64,000 bases of DNA from NCBI RefSeq assembly GCF_000237925.1, contig NW_017385987.1:1116001-1180000 (forward strand), given 5' to 3'. Origin of the DNA: Schistosoma mansoni (lineage: Eukaryota; Platyhelminthes; Trematoda; Strigeidida; Schistosomatidae). A model generated the notes under the pieces. That model was not told where the DNA came from and made no database searches. It saw only the letters and a program-made list of their open reading frames with translations. Both the position numbers and the translations under genes were made by a program. Of the stretch, positions 25,275 through 38,857 are shown in pieces (positions within the stretch are counted from its first letter, which is position 1; each line of letters opens with the position of its first letter).

Positions 25275-27114
25275 GTTTATACGCAATAAATATCTACTAT
25301 TATTAATTATTTTCCATGAAGAATTGATTCAAATTACATAGATTTAAACATAAGAAACTTATTTTAATTACACCTTTATGTTTAAATGCTATACCCAGCT
25401 CAATTAATACACTTTACTAATTTGATTTAAAATCATAAAATGGAATATTTTTTGTTGTTGAAAATTATAACAAAAACATTAAACATATTTAATGTTGATA
25501 TTTTTGTATGGTTTCAATAAAGTAGACTGAATAGAATTTGCATTTAAATCCATACATAGTGTATCTAATATTATAAGATCTGCCAGGCAGGTAATTTTAT
25601 TCATCAGATCTTAAACAATAAAATAAAATGTATGTATTCACGTTCCTTCTGTCATAATAATAATAATAATAATAAATTAGCAGGTCACGAGTCTCTCATG
25701 CGTCTAAACAATCGATAGAATTTTAGTTGATTTTGTTCACTCGTAAATTACTGTATTGTAAAAGTAAATGATAAGTTTGTATCATATATGTAGAGACATG
25801 TTACACCTATTAAGACAATAGGTAAACGTTTATTAAGTGCGACAGTTTTCACTATTGTATTTCATTTTTAACACAAATGAATGAAGGTTCCATTAAGATT
25901 TTTTGCACAATGATATGTTTATATATATGCTGCACGGGGGACTCGGACCAAGGACCTTCGGTCTAGCACGTGAACGCTTAACCTCTAGACCACTGAGTCG
26001 GTATCCAACGATTTTAATATCTAACTTTCGTTTATTTTTCTCATAATCGAATAAATTACTTTAAAAATTGAATATAAAGTTTACAGTTCAGCTTTTAAGA
26101 CCATATTGGACATACTAATCTAGAACTGTCTATTTATCTCATATGTTGTAAATCGCAAAATTTTATATATGATGCCGTCAATTGAGCAATTAAACAAGTT
26201 GTTCATTTACAAATGTTTTTGTTCATATATGTATGTGTGTATGGTAGGGACAGATTGTAAAAAAATAAATGGTGTTATTAGCTAACCTTAACCTTTGGTA
26301 CTTTCATAATTTCCATTTATATACATAACACAATCAATTCATCCTTTGTAGTTATTATTACTACTATTTAGTGAAAAAAAATTAGACCATTTGTAACTAG
26401 TTTCATTTTCGAATTTAATAAAAAAGTGACCTTTGAACTGATGTGTTTATTCATATTGTACATGGTGTTATTCTTTGAAATTGATCTCTAGTTCTCTAAT
26501 GATATTTTTTATTACATCCTGTATAGAATAAATCATTATGATTGATAATAATTAAAATTTCCCCCTCCGTTCCAAAAAAACATACTCTGTCCCGCCTATA
26601 TTTTAACCCTCCTTTTGTGTGTTACTTTATCTATATCATTTAAAAATGTATGATGTATTTGTATGTGGATACTTTGTTAATCGCTATACAGATTAATATT
26701 TCATAATTTACTAATTCTCTAATTAGGATTGAAAAATAAATATTATTGATTAATTATTCAATGAATACAAACCCCATAAATGTTCCTAAGACCACATTTT
26801 GAATAATATTTATGGGTCAATACAATAAAATTTATAATTATTTAGATGGTTTTATGACAAACTTTGTAGAAAGTATAAATGAATTTATTGAAATTATGAA
26901 TGTGTCATCTAGAAAACAAGTATTTTTTTCATGTTAAGACCAGATCATGACATTGTTCCACATAAATCATCGACTGTTGATTGGGATAGTATGTTTTCAA
27001 AGTGTAGATTTCTTGTTTAAATTCAAATAACGTTAAGTAATCAAACATTGGTTACTTGATGTTGTATAACACTACGTCAGACATAAGCACTCTTTATCTT
27101 ATTCCAAGTTTTTG
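25275..27114. other. AT-rich DNA with one SINE scrap
   Basis: A minus-strand family B fragment (tRNA-like head and B box, CTCGGACCAAGGACCTTCGG) lies at about 25929-26035. An ATA repeat is at about 25656-25678. No gene is recognised. Confidence 0.55.
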
Positions 27115-27362
27115 ACTCTAGATCATGGATTGATTGAAGTCGGACATCAATACAGTTGGATGTCGAACTAGTGGTCTGAAGGTTGTGTTCACGCGCGAAA
27201 TCGGAGGTCCTGGGTTCGGGTCGTGAGTGCGGGATCGTGGAGTCCCATACTAGGACAAAACGGTAGTCCAGTACTTTCAGATTTTCATTGGTGATCTAGC
27301 TTAGATCGACTCATGAATTCAACTGTTAAAATACTGCAATCTCCACAAATCCCCATACTGAT
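27115..27362 (+). mobile_element. Family B SINE, hammerhead-deletion subfamily
   Basis: Plus-strand copy with tRNA-like head, TGGGTTCGGGTC B-box-like block, and the junction GGGATCGTGG-AGTCCC that removes stem I and most of the core. Stem II and AAAACGG remain. The 3' block ends GAATTCAACTGTTAAAATAC and CCCCATACTGATA, a 3' end variant differing from the CCCCTTCTGAT subfamily. Confidence 0.8.
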
Positions 27363-27667
27363 AATTCTAGGATTATTCAAAATTATTAATGCATTAATTT
27401 CATCCATTCATTTTGAATTAGATCTTTAGTGTTTAATTTTTCATTAATATGCTTGATTTTCACCATATTAGCTTTTTAATTCATTCTGTTTATGTGGAAT
27501 GCGGTAATTTAGATTAATGCATATATGACAGACCTTAGATTATAAATGAGTGAAAAAAAGTATGATATAGTATTTTCTCTGTATTACAAGATTGAGTGAT
27601 TACCGAATAGTGACTGATGTCGTGTTTGTCTAGTCCTTTACTAATGATCGAATTCTGTCGATTAATG

Positions 27668-27795
27668 TGACATCAGGAGAATGGATAGCATTTGGGAAAC
27701 AGCTGGAAAAGAGGGTGTAGGACAGAGTATGTTGGACAATCTTGGTCGGTGGCCTATGCTTCACAATGGATTATATGTGTAACTAACTGACTGAC
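27668..27795 (+). mobile_element. 3' scrap of SR3/Perere-3-like LINE
   Basis: Encodes remnants resembling the LINE C-terminus (AGGACAGAGTATGTTGGAC, GGTCGGTGGCCTATGCTTC) and ends in a GTAACTAACTGACTGACT tail. Parallel to the end of the 23965 copy. Confidence 0.6.
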
Positions 27796-28422
27796 TCAAT
27801 TTACGCATTTACTATTATGTTCTATTGAAAAGTTTTTCTCATAATTTTTACTAGTACTTTTTTTTCATGTCAATAAGTGGAACATAATAGATAACTTGTT
27901 TTAATCCATCGAATAATATAACATCTTCTGTAACAATTATAAAATTCCAAAACATTTCATTTAATCCAACTTATCTAATGGCTGATGGTGACGGGACCGA
28001 AGATCTAACTGTTATCACTTCTTCTTTTAGATTACTATATATGAATTTTGCGAATAACTAATTGCTCTCAATTCAAAATATTTTACTATTAATGTTTTAA
28101 ATTATTGTCTTTCAATCACATCTTAGCATATACATCATAGTTTTTCCATGGAGATTCAATCGACAGCTCCTATATTATATTATCAACAGTGTTTCCAGAA
28201 ATCATTTTGTATTTTTTCACAAGTGTATATTGAGTAAATTTAAACGTTAATAAATAATAAACAAAACATGACATATTAAAAGTACATATATAATCTAAAT
28301 AAAATATATAAAAGTTTATTAGAAAGACAAATAACAAACAACAAAAATAAAATGATTTATTTCAATGTGAATTAAACTCATTATACAATTATATTTAGTT
28401 GATCGCAAATATTTATTGTTCT

Positions 28423-28680
28423 AAATTCACTTGGTATTATTTGTTTGAATCTTCCCATTGATGTTTAGGACTGCAATTGATTAGTCTCTAATTGGCATAT
28501 GTGCATACTGTGCGTCCTGGATTCCACTGCTAACCACTATCAATCTTTGTTTACAATGCTTGTAAATTAAAACTATATCGAGGCAATATGCACAGTATGT
28601 ACATATTTCAATCAGAGACTGACCAGTTGCAGTCCTAAACATCAATGGGAAGATTCAAACAAACAATACTAAGTGAATTT
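28423..28680. mobile_element. Family A-derived element with ~91-bp terminal inverted repeats
   Basis: The left arm (28423-28513) and right arm (28590-28680) are reverse complements with roughly 10% mismatch; outer ends are AAATTCACTT..GTATT. The 75-nt middle begins TCCTGGATTCCACTGC, which is the Sm-alpha stem I strand just 3' of the hammerhead cleavage site, and runs to ATCGAGGCAATAT. The tRNA-like head and catalytic core are both absent. It looks like a MITE, but the arms are the Sm-alpha-associated flanking block, so a retroposon fold-back is a better explanation. Confidence 0.75.
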
Positions 28681-29824
28681 AAGAATAATGATCTAACCAT
28701 GATAGGTTAACTTAAGCTTTTCAGGTACACATGGTAAACCTACATTATATTTAGTGTCAGCTTATAATGATGAGTAGTATTCACTGTATATGACCTGAAT
28801 TAATACCTAAAATGGAAAAAAACTTAGAACAACATTAATTTAAATATAAATTTTTTTTTAAATAACAGTTATAACATTCATTTAGTGTTGTTTGTTTATA
28901 ACAGTTTAAAGTGTAACTGACTTCAAAAAATTTGATTTAGAGTCTTAATCACTACAACGTTTGTAATTTTCATTCAACATATCATGCTAGACACTGGAGA
29001 TGGTCGTAGATAATAGTTACAGGTAACTTCAACTGGTTGAAATAAAATTTTCATTGAGCACTACTCATTAATATATAGTACTTACCCAACATACAAACGG
29101 AAATATAACCAAAGGGACTGGTTAAAACCACTGGATGAATGTTGAAAATAGTGTGGATAAACTCAGCCTACACTCCATATGAAATATTGTTTTTTTTGTG
29201 GCTTAACAAATTCGAAGTATCATTCTGACTCTCTTCAGTATAATGAAAGGAAATTCAAGAAAGTACATTGTGTTGTTTTTGATTACTTAGGAAAACTTCG
29301 AAGTTTTGATTTTATTTCATCAAATAAATTCCATTGATAACCAGTAGTGAAAAGAACATTATGTACATTTGATTCGAAGATTAAAACAAATAACTGCTGA
29401 CTGTAAATAGCAATGGATTTTTAAAAACTATGGTAATATACATTAAATGATTGCTAATGTATGAAATGAATTCAACAATAGGTACGTCCTATTTGATTAA
29501 CGAAATAGACAAGGAACATAAGACTCACCTCAACAACGCGATGACAAAAAATTTACCACCATATAGAGTCGTTTATTTTAATGGTTATGTTTGAATTTAT
29601 TCGAAAAAAACATCATGAGCACTAGAGACTAGACTAAATCAAACTGATTAATCTTTATCGAATGATTGACATAAATACTTACAATATCTACGAATGGACT
29701 CTCAACTTAATATTTTTAATGACGTCCTTAAATACAATTGGCAATATAACTTGACAATTGACAGTCATATCAGTTGTGCTTATTCTACATCCTATATGAC
29801 TAAATATCATAAACTCCAAATATC
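28681..29824. other. AT-rich intergenic DNA
   Basis: Nothing is recognised. Confidence 0.5.
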
Positions 29825-30220
29825 GGTATAGGGTTGTGGAGATTATTGAGTTTAGATTGATATCATGAATGGATCAATGTTGTAGCCACCATTGAAAACC
29901 TAAATGCACTGGACTGTCATTTCGTCCTAGTATGGGACTTATTAACTGTGCGCATCCACGATTCCGCACATGGGACTCGGACCAAGGACCTTCGGTCTAG
30001 CTCGTGAACACCTAACCTATAGACCACGGAGTCGGTATCCAACGGTGTTAACGTATAACTTCAGCCAATTCAACGAAAGTCCTTGGTTCGAGTCCCATGT
30101 GCGGGGTCGTGGATGCTCACTGTTAAGAAATCTCATGCTAGAACGAAACGTCAGTTCAGTCATTTCAGGCTTTCAATGGTAGTTACAAAATTGATCCACT
30201 CATGATATCATTCTAAATTT
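29825..30220. mobile_element. Family B fold-back SINE
   Basis: The minus-strand part (29825-30060) has the 3' block, an eroded hammerhead and the tRNA-like head. From about 30070 a plus-strand part repeats the B box, hammerhead region and 3' block (GTCCTTGGTTCGAGTCCC, GAACGAAACGTCAG, GATCCACTCATGATATC). The plus core reads TGTTAAGAAAT and is inactive. The pair forms a long imperfect palindrome. Confidence 0.75.
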
Positions 30221-32035
30221 CCAAATAGTCACTGATTTTCAATCGTACCCCAATTAAGATCAATCGATGACAAATACAACCTAGAAATTAATATCTGCTG
30301 AAGTTAACTATATACTTAAAAAATATAAACCACGAAAAATAGAATGAAAAAGTGAAATTAGCGTAATTTATATACTAATAAATAATATAGTTGAATTGAA
30401 TATATTGAAATAAGATATGTTTAAGTTAAGATTTTTGAGACAAGATTCTTTGGTTGCTCACACAAAAAATGATTAGTATCCATAGTGTTCACGACCAAAT
30501 CAATGATGGTGAGAGGTGGGAAGAAGAAGACTAATGAATGACAAGAAAGTCTTTTGTGAAAAGAAGTATAAAAGAAAAGACATCAATTATTATGTGTATT
30601 ACGTGTTATGGTGACGATGACGGTAATAATAATTATCATTGTAATGATGGTAATAATAATAGTTAATTAGACATGCGTGATTTACTTGAATCCGAGAAAA
30701 AGAGGGGAGGAACAATTTAAAAATGATTTTGAACATCGATTAACAACACTGTAGAAACTATGGTGAAAATAAAAGGGTATGAATGTTGAAATAGAAAAAA
30801 AAGGTGAGTATTAAGATGATTGAATTTTTTTCTAGAGTTTAATCATATTGGCTTCGTCTTTTATTACTAGTTTGAAGAAAGTGACAAAAGAAATTAGCGC
30901 TGACAACACAATCAGGACATAAAAATCTAGTTAAACAATTGAATACATATATATGACTATTGTCAGCTAATAAATTGAAAGGTAAGAAATAAAACGATTA
31001 GGATTGGAACAAGAGATGAACACTCAATAATTTAAATATCATAGTAACTAGATTCAATATACTTTCCCATAATACAAAATCTTATATTTCTTAACAAAAT
31101 AACGATTCAAATGGTTAGCTTAATTATTATCTAATCAATAAATAAATGACTAAATTAACTGATGATTATTGTTGTTCAGGTTACTCCTTTTACACATTAA
31201 AATGAAATTTTTAAGTATGTGTTAATTTCCGAAAGTTTCTGTTTATCAGATTCAATGTTAGTAGTTAACATTTTCAAAATAGATTTATAAAGTAAAATAA
31301 CTCTCAAAATGAAACTGGTAATTTCATCTAATGGAATTGATTTCAAACCAAAGTAGGAATAAATTGACTTCACTAATGAAAAGTTGACTATTTTTATCAA
31401 GGAATTAAATGTATATTGAACATTTGAATAGGTGGTTATGAATCATTTATTTATCCGGATAATTAATGAATGATTAATATTGGGAAAAATACTTATAAAA
31501 TAATGAAAAGGACTTTCCTTCTATTCGTTATATCAGTATTACACTATTACTATTATTATTATTATTATTAGTCATGTATCACGTATAAGTGAAGTTTGTA
31601 CTCATGATGTTGTTCAGAAGAACAATGAAAGCTCCATAACTAAATCATCCAGCTCAAAGAACAAAACTCTGTCAAAATCATTAGCTTGAGCTACAAATAT
31701 TCACCATCTGAAGAGTTTTAAACTAACACAAACTGACTATTCAGTACTTCGTGGTTTTTAAATGGTTTCTTCAGCCAATATTAGACGTTGATAAAATAAA
31801 TTACGAATCTAAGTAAATTATAATGAAATAAAAATAAATGGTGAATACAGTTGTACCTATAATGTTTATACTAATAATTTTCGTGTTGTTTAAAAGGTTA
31901 TCATATCTCAAAAAATGAAAAAAATAAACAGTAGAAAACGTGATATCTGTAAATCTCATTAATTTAAGGAACGTGGAGTTTGTACTTGGCTTTATTCAGA
32001 ATAAAATTGTATACACATTAGTAAAATAACGCCTT

Positions 32036-32070
<35 letters not shown>

Positions 32071-35000
32071 TAATCCATAATTCTACATATCATACCTGAA
32101 AATTTTAAATCCCTGCAGAAAAAGACATTTAAATCTTAGAAAAATTAAATCTCTATTCATTTCCCACGCATTAATAATAGTGACATTAATATAAGTAAAC
32201 ATATATTAACCACATCATAGTTTTCATACAGCTGACGTTTAAAAAAAGCACACACGATCTGTATGGTTTTCTTTTGTTCAGTTGGAGGACTTAAACTTGT
32301 TTAGAGAATAAAATGCTTTTTAACTCTTCTCCGAACCCCCCCCCAATTTTTTATTAACTAACATCGGTGACTTTTGAAATATTTCAATTCATAAATATTA
32401 GTTTTAATGAAAATACAAATACTACACGAGGTAATTCATATGATCTGGTATATGTAAGCTATTTAATATAACTTTCATTAACTACACAAAATAAATTAAA
32501 CAAGGTAGGTTTATTTTTTGCTTTTGATTTCAATGGATTCAAATACCCTGTCAGTTTTGATGATAAAAACATTTTATTATTATTCCATTGTTATCGAATA
32601 CAGAATAGTATTATGGTCTCAAGCAGGAAGCACAGGATATGAGTCCCTGTTGACTTCCTAGTTCTGCTGGGAATCTAAAGTGTCTTGAACAGCTTATCAG
32701 CAACATTTCTAAAAGCTGACTTAAATGATATGGAATCTAATACCACAAGAAAGGTACATTCCTTTCGAAGGGTCAAATATATCTACTTGATTTATGTCAA
32801 CCAGTTACAAATGATCTATAAACAACAATTAAAACTCATAATCATCCAGAAGAAAATCTTGTCTGTACTTGATTTTTTTTATTGACACAATTAAAACAGA
32901 TTAGAGAGAATTCTTCAACTCAATTAACCACTAATTTGAGTTTATAAATCTCAGTGATTTTAGCTAATCTTACTGGGCATATTTTATTCAACATTGGACA
33001 CAAGTTTACGTATGCTAATTTAATTGATCAAATATTTATCAACCATTCACACTTTGCATTATATCTAACTTCTAATTTATTTTATTTCACCATGTACTCC
33101 AAATATTTTGCCATTAAAAATTATGTTAGCAACAGTGTAGTTGTTGTTATGCCAATTTACATTTTTATTTCAAACGTAAATGTTAAAGTCAGCTCAACAA
33201 TAAAAATGATGAATACTTAGTAGAATGTACTCAGATATCTTTTTTTATCGACTTTATTTAACAAAATACTTGTGTCGTGTTATAATTCTATTTTCATTTT
33301 AAAAAACAAGTTCATATGAACTGTCATAATCACAGGATGGTATCTTTCATGCAACAGTTTAATGCACTTCTCAGTTCAAATAACTAATAGTAGTAACTAT
33401 GACAATAGTATCGGTATATAACTCATTTTTAAAAAAAGATTTTATGCTGAACCAAAAATAAGAACATTTAAATCACTGAATACTAATCACTTTATATTTT
33501 GTTTTAAAGATCACGGTAACTGACTTTTTTCAATTTGCATTTGTTGAAGATCACTCATACTAAACAGAAATGACGATGTTTCAATAGAACTCAAAAATGG
33601 TTTCGTAACTGTTTAGCTTGATACCACTGGTCTACTTGAATTAAATAAATCTATTTTAACTTAATAAGTTCACCATTGTAATTAAAATAATGATTTGTTA
33701 AATATATCATTCAAAAAACGTTTGGATAGACTACAATAATGCGAAAGTATCAAATAAATTGATAATCTACACAGATTATTAGTTGAATAACTAATGTGTA
33801 AAAAGAGGATAATAATGGTTTTCCGAAGTGGGTATGCATATCTAGATTAGTGATTGGATACATAAGTATTTTAAATTCATACCATACATAACAGAGATTG
33901 TCATTGTAATTCTAATTCATTTCGAAAATCAATGTAACATTTATCTATAGTACACACTTCATTGTTCAGTGCTTCGATCGCCGATAAGATTGAAAGAAAA
34001 CCCTACCGAGAGATATCACACCAGTATAAAACACCCGTCCAGTGATTTATAGTTTTCAATGACCTTTTAAACCCAACTTTAATTTGGAGTAAATTCATAA
34101 ACATCTCACTTGAACACTAAATTACACCTATTATAGAGTTTTTGTACGGATTATTAAGTTAGGAGTTTTACATTGGAGATTGAGTTTAGATGTTAATGGT
34201 TATCTAATTAAAGTCAGTCCGTGATTATTTATTTTCCTTTACTTCAATGCTATATTCACTTCCTTTCGAAATTGTGACACGTTGATGGATTGAGTGTATG
34301 TTTTGTGGCACAATGATTCATAAAACTGCTCTAATAAACTGTCTATTTCAAATGGATCAAACTAAGGTTTGTGTAGTACCAAAGATCATAGGATAAACTA
34401 GTTTACGATTTCAGTTTTCTTTGTTATAAGTGATGAACACTAACTTGTCAACTCGATCTAAAAATGATTCATGCTAACTGGATAACTGAATTCATAAACT
34501 CATATATCGAAATATAGTTAATCGCTTAACTGTTTATTTAGTTATCTTCATACTTTTAATATGAATATTTCGTACTGAAAACCTCTGTAATACACCGAAA
34601 CTCCTTATAATAATGGATAGTTGTGTAATAACAATTTCTCCTCAAACACCATAATTATATGATTTTGTACATTATAAACCACGTGACTTGGTGTTTGATA
34701 ATAAATATTGGTATAGACCGACGACTAAATTTCTGGCATTTTTTTCTACTTATTAACTCAGAGAAACCAGCACGGAAATAAAATCTACAAACACGTGGTA
34801 GCCTTATCTTCTAACTAAATACCGAAATGAATCAGCAAACTTTTCCTAAATTACCTATTAAATTGTTGCTTTCCAATTGGTGTATAACATGAATAACATT
34901 TATCTAAGCTAATGACTATTAAAATAAGTTTATGCGCAAATAGGGTATTTTTATGTAAAATATCAATAATAGACAAACTTGAATGTGTCTGAATTCACTC

Positions 35001-35110
35001 GCCAAATTACCAATTGACATCGCACGGTATGACAATAACTCGAAAAACAAATGTTCTAATTACAAACACCTAAGTGGAATGAAGGTAATTACCCACTCTA
35101 ATTAACGCAG
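30221..35110. other. AT-rich DNA downstream of the HES-like gene
   Basis: No coding exon is recognised in about 4.9 kb. It holds a TTA repeat near 31550-31570, an AT dinucleotide run at about 32040-32068, and a very eroded family B scrap at about 33965-34085 (CACCCGTCCAGTG, TTTTCAATGACC). Small open frames here are AT-rich and show no protein-like pattern. Confidence 0.5.
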
Positions 35111-35115
35111 AATTA

Positions 35116-35121
35116 TTTATT
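35116..35121 (-). terminator. Candidate poly(A) signal AATAAA
   Basis: AATAAA on the minus strand, 214 nt past the HES-like stop codon. This is a plausible 3' UTR length, but such hexamers are common in AT-rich DNA. Confidence 0.35.
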
Positions 35122-35334
35122 GAAACAAATATTTAAAAAATTCTGAATTATGGATAAAATGCTCAGTTCCATTACTTGAAAAACTCTAATAAAAATCTGT
35201 ACATAATTCAAAAATACAAATTGGCATCTGTTCGGTTTGTTTAAAATAAGTAGTAAAAATCAAATGTAAAATAATCTTAAAATGAAATCTTTTGACAATA
35301 TTTACAAGAAAAATAACTGAAATCATTATCAATT

Positions 35335-38300
35335 CTAATCTAAGTATGGTCTCCACATTACTGGATCTTTAGTACTTATCGTCTCAGATGAAACTCCAGT
35401 AGATGAAGAAATCAATCCTTGCGTACAACTTATAGAATCAACCACAAATGCATTATCCACTTTACCATGTCCAACACTGGTAGGATGTAAACCAATGGAT
35501 TTATTCATTCCAGCTAACCCCGATCGCGCTACAGGGACACTGAAAGCTGACAAATGACCATCACATGACAATGATGAAGGTGCTAATGACGACATATTCC
35601 CCATACAACTCATAAATACATTACAATTTCTCTGATCTGTGTTTGATACATTCACAGAACACAAGTCTGTACACTGAACAGAATCTATACTGATATCTGT
35701 CCTACCAACACCAACTACATTATTCGCATTCGGTGTGAATCCCACTGACTGAATCCCACTACTGAAGAAACCACTATCACAATCACTCAATAAGGAGTTG
35801 TATTTGTCATTATACTGTAACGGTGTTGACTGCCATTGCATCATCAGTCCATTAACTCGTGAATGCAGATTATTTATGGGAGTTGATGTGACAGAAGATG
35901 ATGAGAATGATGATTTCGATGATGTTGATGAAGATGAGGAGTAGGAGGATGAGGGATGAGTGACGTAGGAGGAGATTGGAGTTACATTACAAGTACTATT
36001 GACAGTAACATTGTTAAGATAAGGTGTGTTGTAATTTCCAGTCGACGAATTACTTTTAATTAATAATCTCGGTATTCTGTTCTCTTTATCGTCTTCATCA
36101 ATTGTCTGATCAATAGTTGGCAATGGAGGTGAGATGGTTGATGTACTGAACATTTGAGTATTAGTATTAGCAGTAGTGGTAGTACCAGTAGTCGGAAAAG
36201 AGGAAATATTGTTAGTAGAGTGTGAGTGTTGTTGACTTTGATGATAGGAACGATGTTGATGTGAATTTCGAGTAAATTTTCTTAGTGAATTATCTTTACC
36301 ATTCACATTCATATTTTCATTGAGATTTGATGTGGAATTATTTGTTGATGTAGATAATGACGATGACGATGTTGTTGAGGCTATTGAAGAAGAATTTGGG
36401 ATTTCATTCAAATTGTAGCGTAATTTTCTTAAACGTTCTTGGAATTCTATAAATGGAATAAGAATAATTAGGATTACCTAAGGTTACGTATCTTTCAAGC
36501 AATAAAACATAAAGACAAAACTACTGAACTATATCAAAGACTAAATAAATAATATATTTGTAATATCCCAATGAGTAGAAAAATTAGATTTTCTGACGTT
36601 TCGCGACTCAAAAAAATTATCAAATCAAAACATGGTAATGATATCTATATGAAAGTCTGTTTAAACGATGATAAAATTGATAATTATGGTAAATCTTGAT
36701 TAAATAAATCCTTTTTTTATCTCAAATTTGAGTTTTCTCAGTTTCACGACGATTAATAATTAATCGTGTATATATTGAAATTAGGTAATATATAGACGTA
36801 CTCCTGTGCAATACTATTTATTTAAAATATTCTAGGCTATTCACATAGTGTATTCTTTATCATTTATTCAATTAGTTGCTTATCATCAATTCCATTTCAT
36901 TCACTCTCAGAATCAAACAAATCCACTAAAAAATATTAACATTAAGGGTAGAGGATATTACTTACTAGGTTCATCTTTTGCTATATTTGTAATTCCTTCA
37001 AAGACACTTTGACATAAATTCAAGATATCGGCTTTTTCAACTTTATGACATTTGTTTGGCTGTAAAATAAAATTAAGTAAATTGAATAATAGATAGTTTT
37101 ATATATAAAGATAATCTTTCTTAATGATGTTTTCATCATGATCATCTGTAATTTATGCATTTTAAACATGTCAGTAGCGATGGGAGTGTAGGACACATAT
37201 TTGGTTACTGTTTAAAACTAGTAGATTGAATGGCCTTAAATCTCATTATTTTTGTTCATATTGAAATTTGAAGCAAGTACTGGTTTCTTCAAACCTCAAT
37301 GTGTTATCCAGATGTAACTAGCAGTCATCATTTTCATACTGAATTATCCTAGACTAACCAAAGTCAAATTTGTTGACAATTATTTGTCAAAGTAACATAG
37401 TCAGTTGTTGGCTAACGTACAACAACATTGTACTAGGTATTTATTCTTAGTGTAACGAAGATGAAATTTACCAAATTAACATTGAACACGTTGAATCCAT
37501 TGAGTATATACATATACAAATTATTTAATTAATAATATTGTTCTGCATTATGATGGTGTTTATGGGCGTGTTAAAAGCTGAATGGCAATATGTAATTATT
37601 AATAAACAAATTAGACGAAAATAGGTGTTAATTATGTCAAAGTGAAAAAAATTAATTGGTCCATTATTCATGAAATTATAAAGGCTGAAGACTATGTATT
37701 CTAGTTGATATTTAAATCTGAATAATAAAAACCTAAATAACTGAGACAATTTGTATAAATGATCAAATTTGAGTTAAGATACAAATGGATATATAATGTG
37801 ATCAATTAAAGTGTTCAATATTAAGTTAATAATGCACAAAGAATAGCGTGATCAAACTTAACCAGGGTAATTTCTATTAGAAATTCCCATATTGTGATTT
37901 AGAACACGCTATTCTTTGTGCATTATTAACTTAATATATTCTATTAGCTCAGAACGCCAATACCGAGAAATGACCCTACAGATCACCAATTTACTTAATA
38001 ATTACGAAATACAATCCATAAAGTTAGTTGTATAACATGACTTGAATTAAATCAATATGAGTTTATCAATAAGGAACTTACATCAATTCCAATTAGATCC
38101 ATTGCTAAATTATGTAATGCATTCATTTTATCGGAGATACATGCACGTCGTCTACGTTCCATATTTTGTTTCTTCAACTGATTACAAAGTGAACAATAAA
38201 AACAATTAAGTATTCTCACTATTATTGATAATTAATTATTCGACAAGACAACTAGAACTTGCCAAGAAAAAGCTTCATTTCATTTCCTAGGTATTAACCT

Positions 38301-38845
38301 ACTCACATGGAAAAAGTCGCCTATCCTCATATAGATTACTAACCATGTACTTCGAGGAGCAGAAAGATTCAGATCAAACACAGTTCTGTATGACACGAAC
38401 CATTTCATAACAGTACTATTATCTACTGATCAAAAACTTAGCTACATAACTGTCAATTTAATTATGGAATTCTCTGTAGCCTCATTAAATCTACTTCCAC
38501 ACATACTCAAAAAACCATATGACCTATTATTCCTCTCACCATCTGATAATCAATAAATCAGCTAACATCAAATAAATCAAGTCATTTTAAAACACACACC
38601 AATACATTAAGTTATCATCACAGTGTAATAATCATGACAAGCATACTCACCCGACGTGTTTGTTCTCTGATTTCAGGTGGAACATTTGATCGTCTTCCTC
38701 TTCGAGAACAGATGGTATTTTCATTAGATGCACAAGTTGAACTAGATCCATTCGAATTAATTTGTTGTATGTGGTAGGAGCTGTGTATATTAGCAATCGG
38801 TGGTACACGTGTATAGTTCCCACAAGATTCAGTGTAAGGTATCAT
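35335..38845 (-). CDS. HES/Hairy-like bHLH transcriptional repressor, four exons
   Basis: Predicted nuclear DNA-binding repressor of the Hairy/E(spl) class. Coding exons: 38845-38651, 38177-38082, 37059-36966 and 36446-35335. All introns have GT..AG ends with GTGAGT, GTAAGT and GTAAGT donors; phases 0, 0 and 1 join without a frame break, giving ~498 residues. The basic region and helix 1 are in exon 2 (KKQNMERRRRACISDKMNAL, residues 67-86; E72, R75 and R76 fit the E-box-reading pattern). Helix 2 is in exon 3 (HKVEKADILNLCQSVF, signature KVEKADIL at 103-110). The usual HES basic-region Pro is Gln69. The tail is Ser/Thr/Asn-rich and ends MWRPYLD, a WRPW/WRPY-type Groucho motif placed three residues from the stop. 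No clear Orange domain is seen. The start is the first ATG; the frame stays open upstream to a possible acceptor (TTTCAG near 38870), so an extra 5' exon or spliced-leader site is possible. Confidence 0.85.
37818..37937. repeat. 33-bp perfect inverted repeat in intron 2
   Basis: Arms 37818-37850 and 37905-37937 are exact reverse complements, separated by 54 nt that itself contains AATTTC/GAAATT. In the pre-mRNA this would make a 33-bp hairpin. Perfect identity suggests recent origin or selection. It is not related to the SINE families in this window. Confidence 0.9.
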
Positions 38846-38857
38846 AGTGAATATCAC

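Noticed and set aside
28423-28680. Cut-and-paste DNA transposon (MITE) reading
   Set aside because: The inverted arms are Sm-alpha-associated sequence and related fold-backs have long LINE-type TSDs; no short fixed TSD is evident.
32954-33220. 88-residue open frame, hydrophobic
   Set aside because: AT-rich composition explains it; no start context, splice signals or family resemblance.
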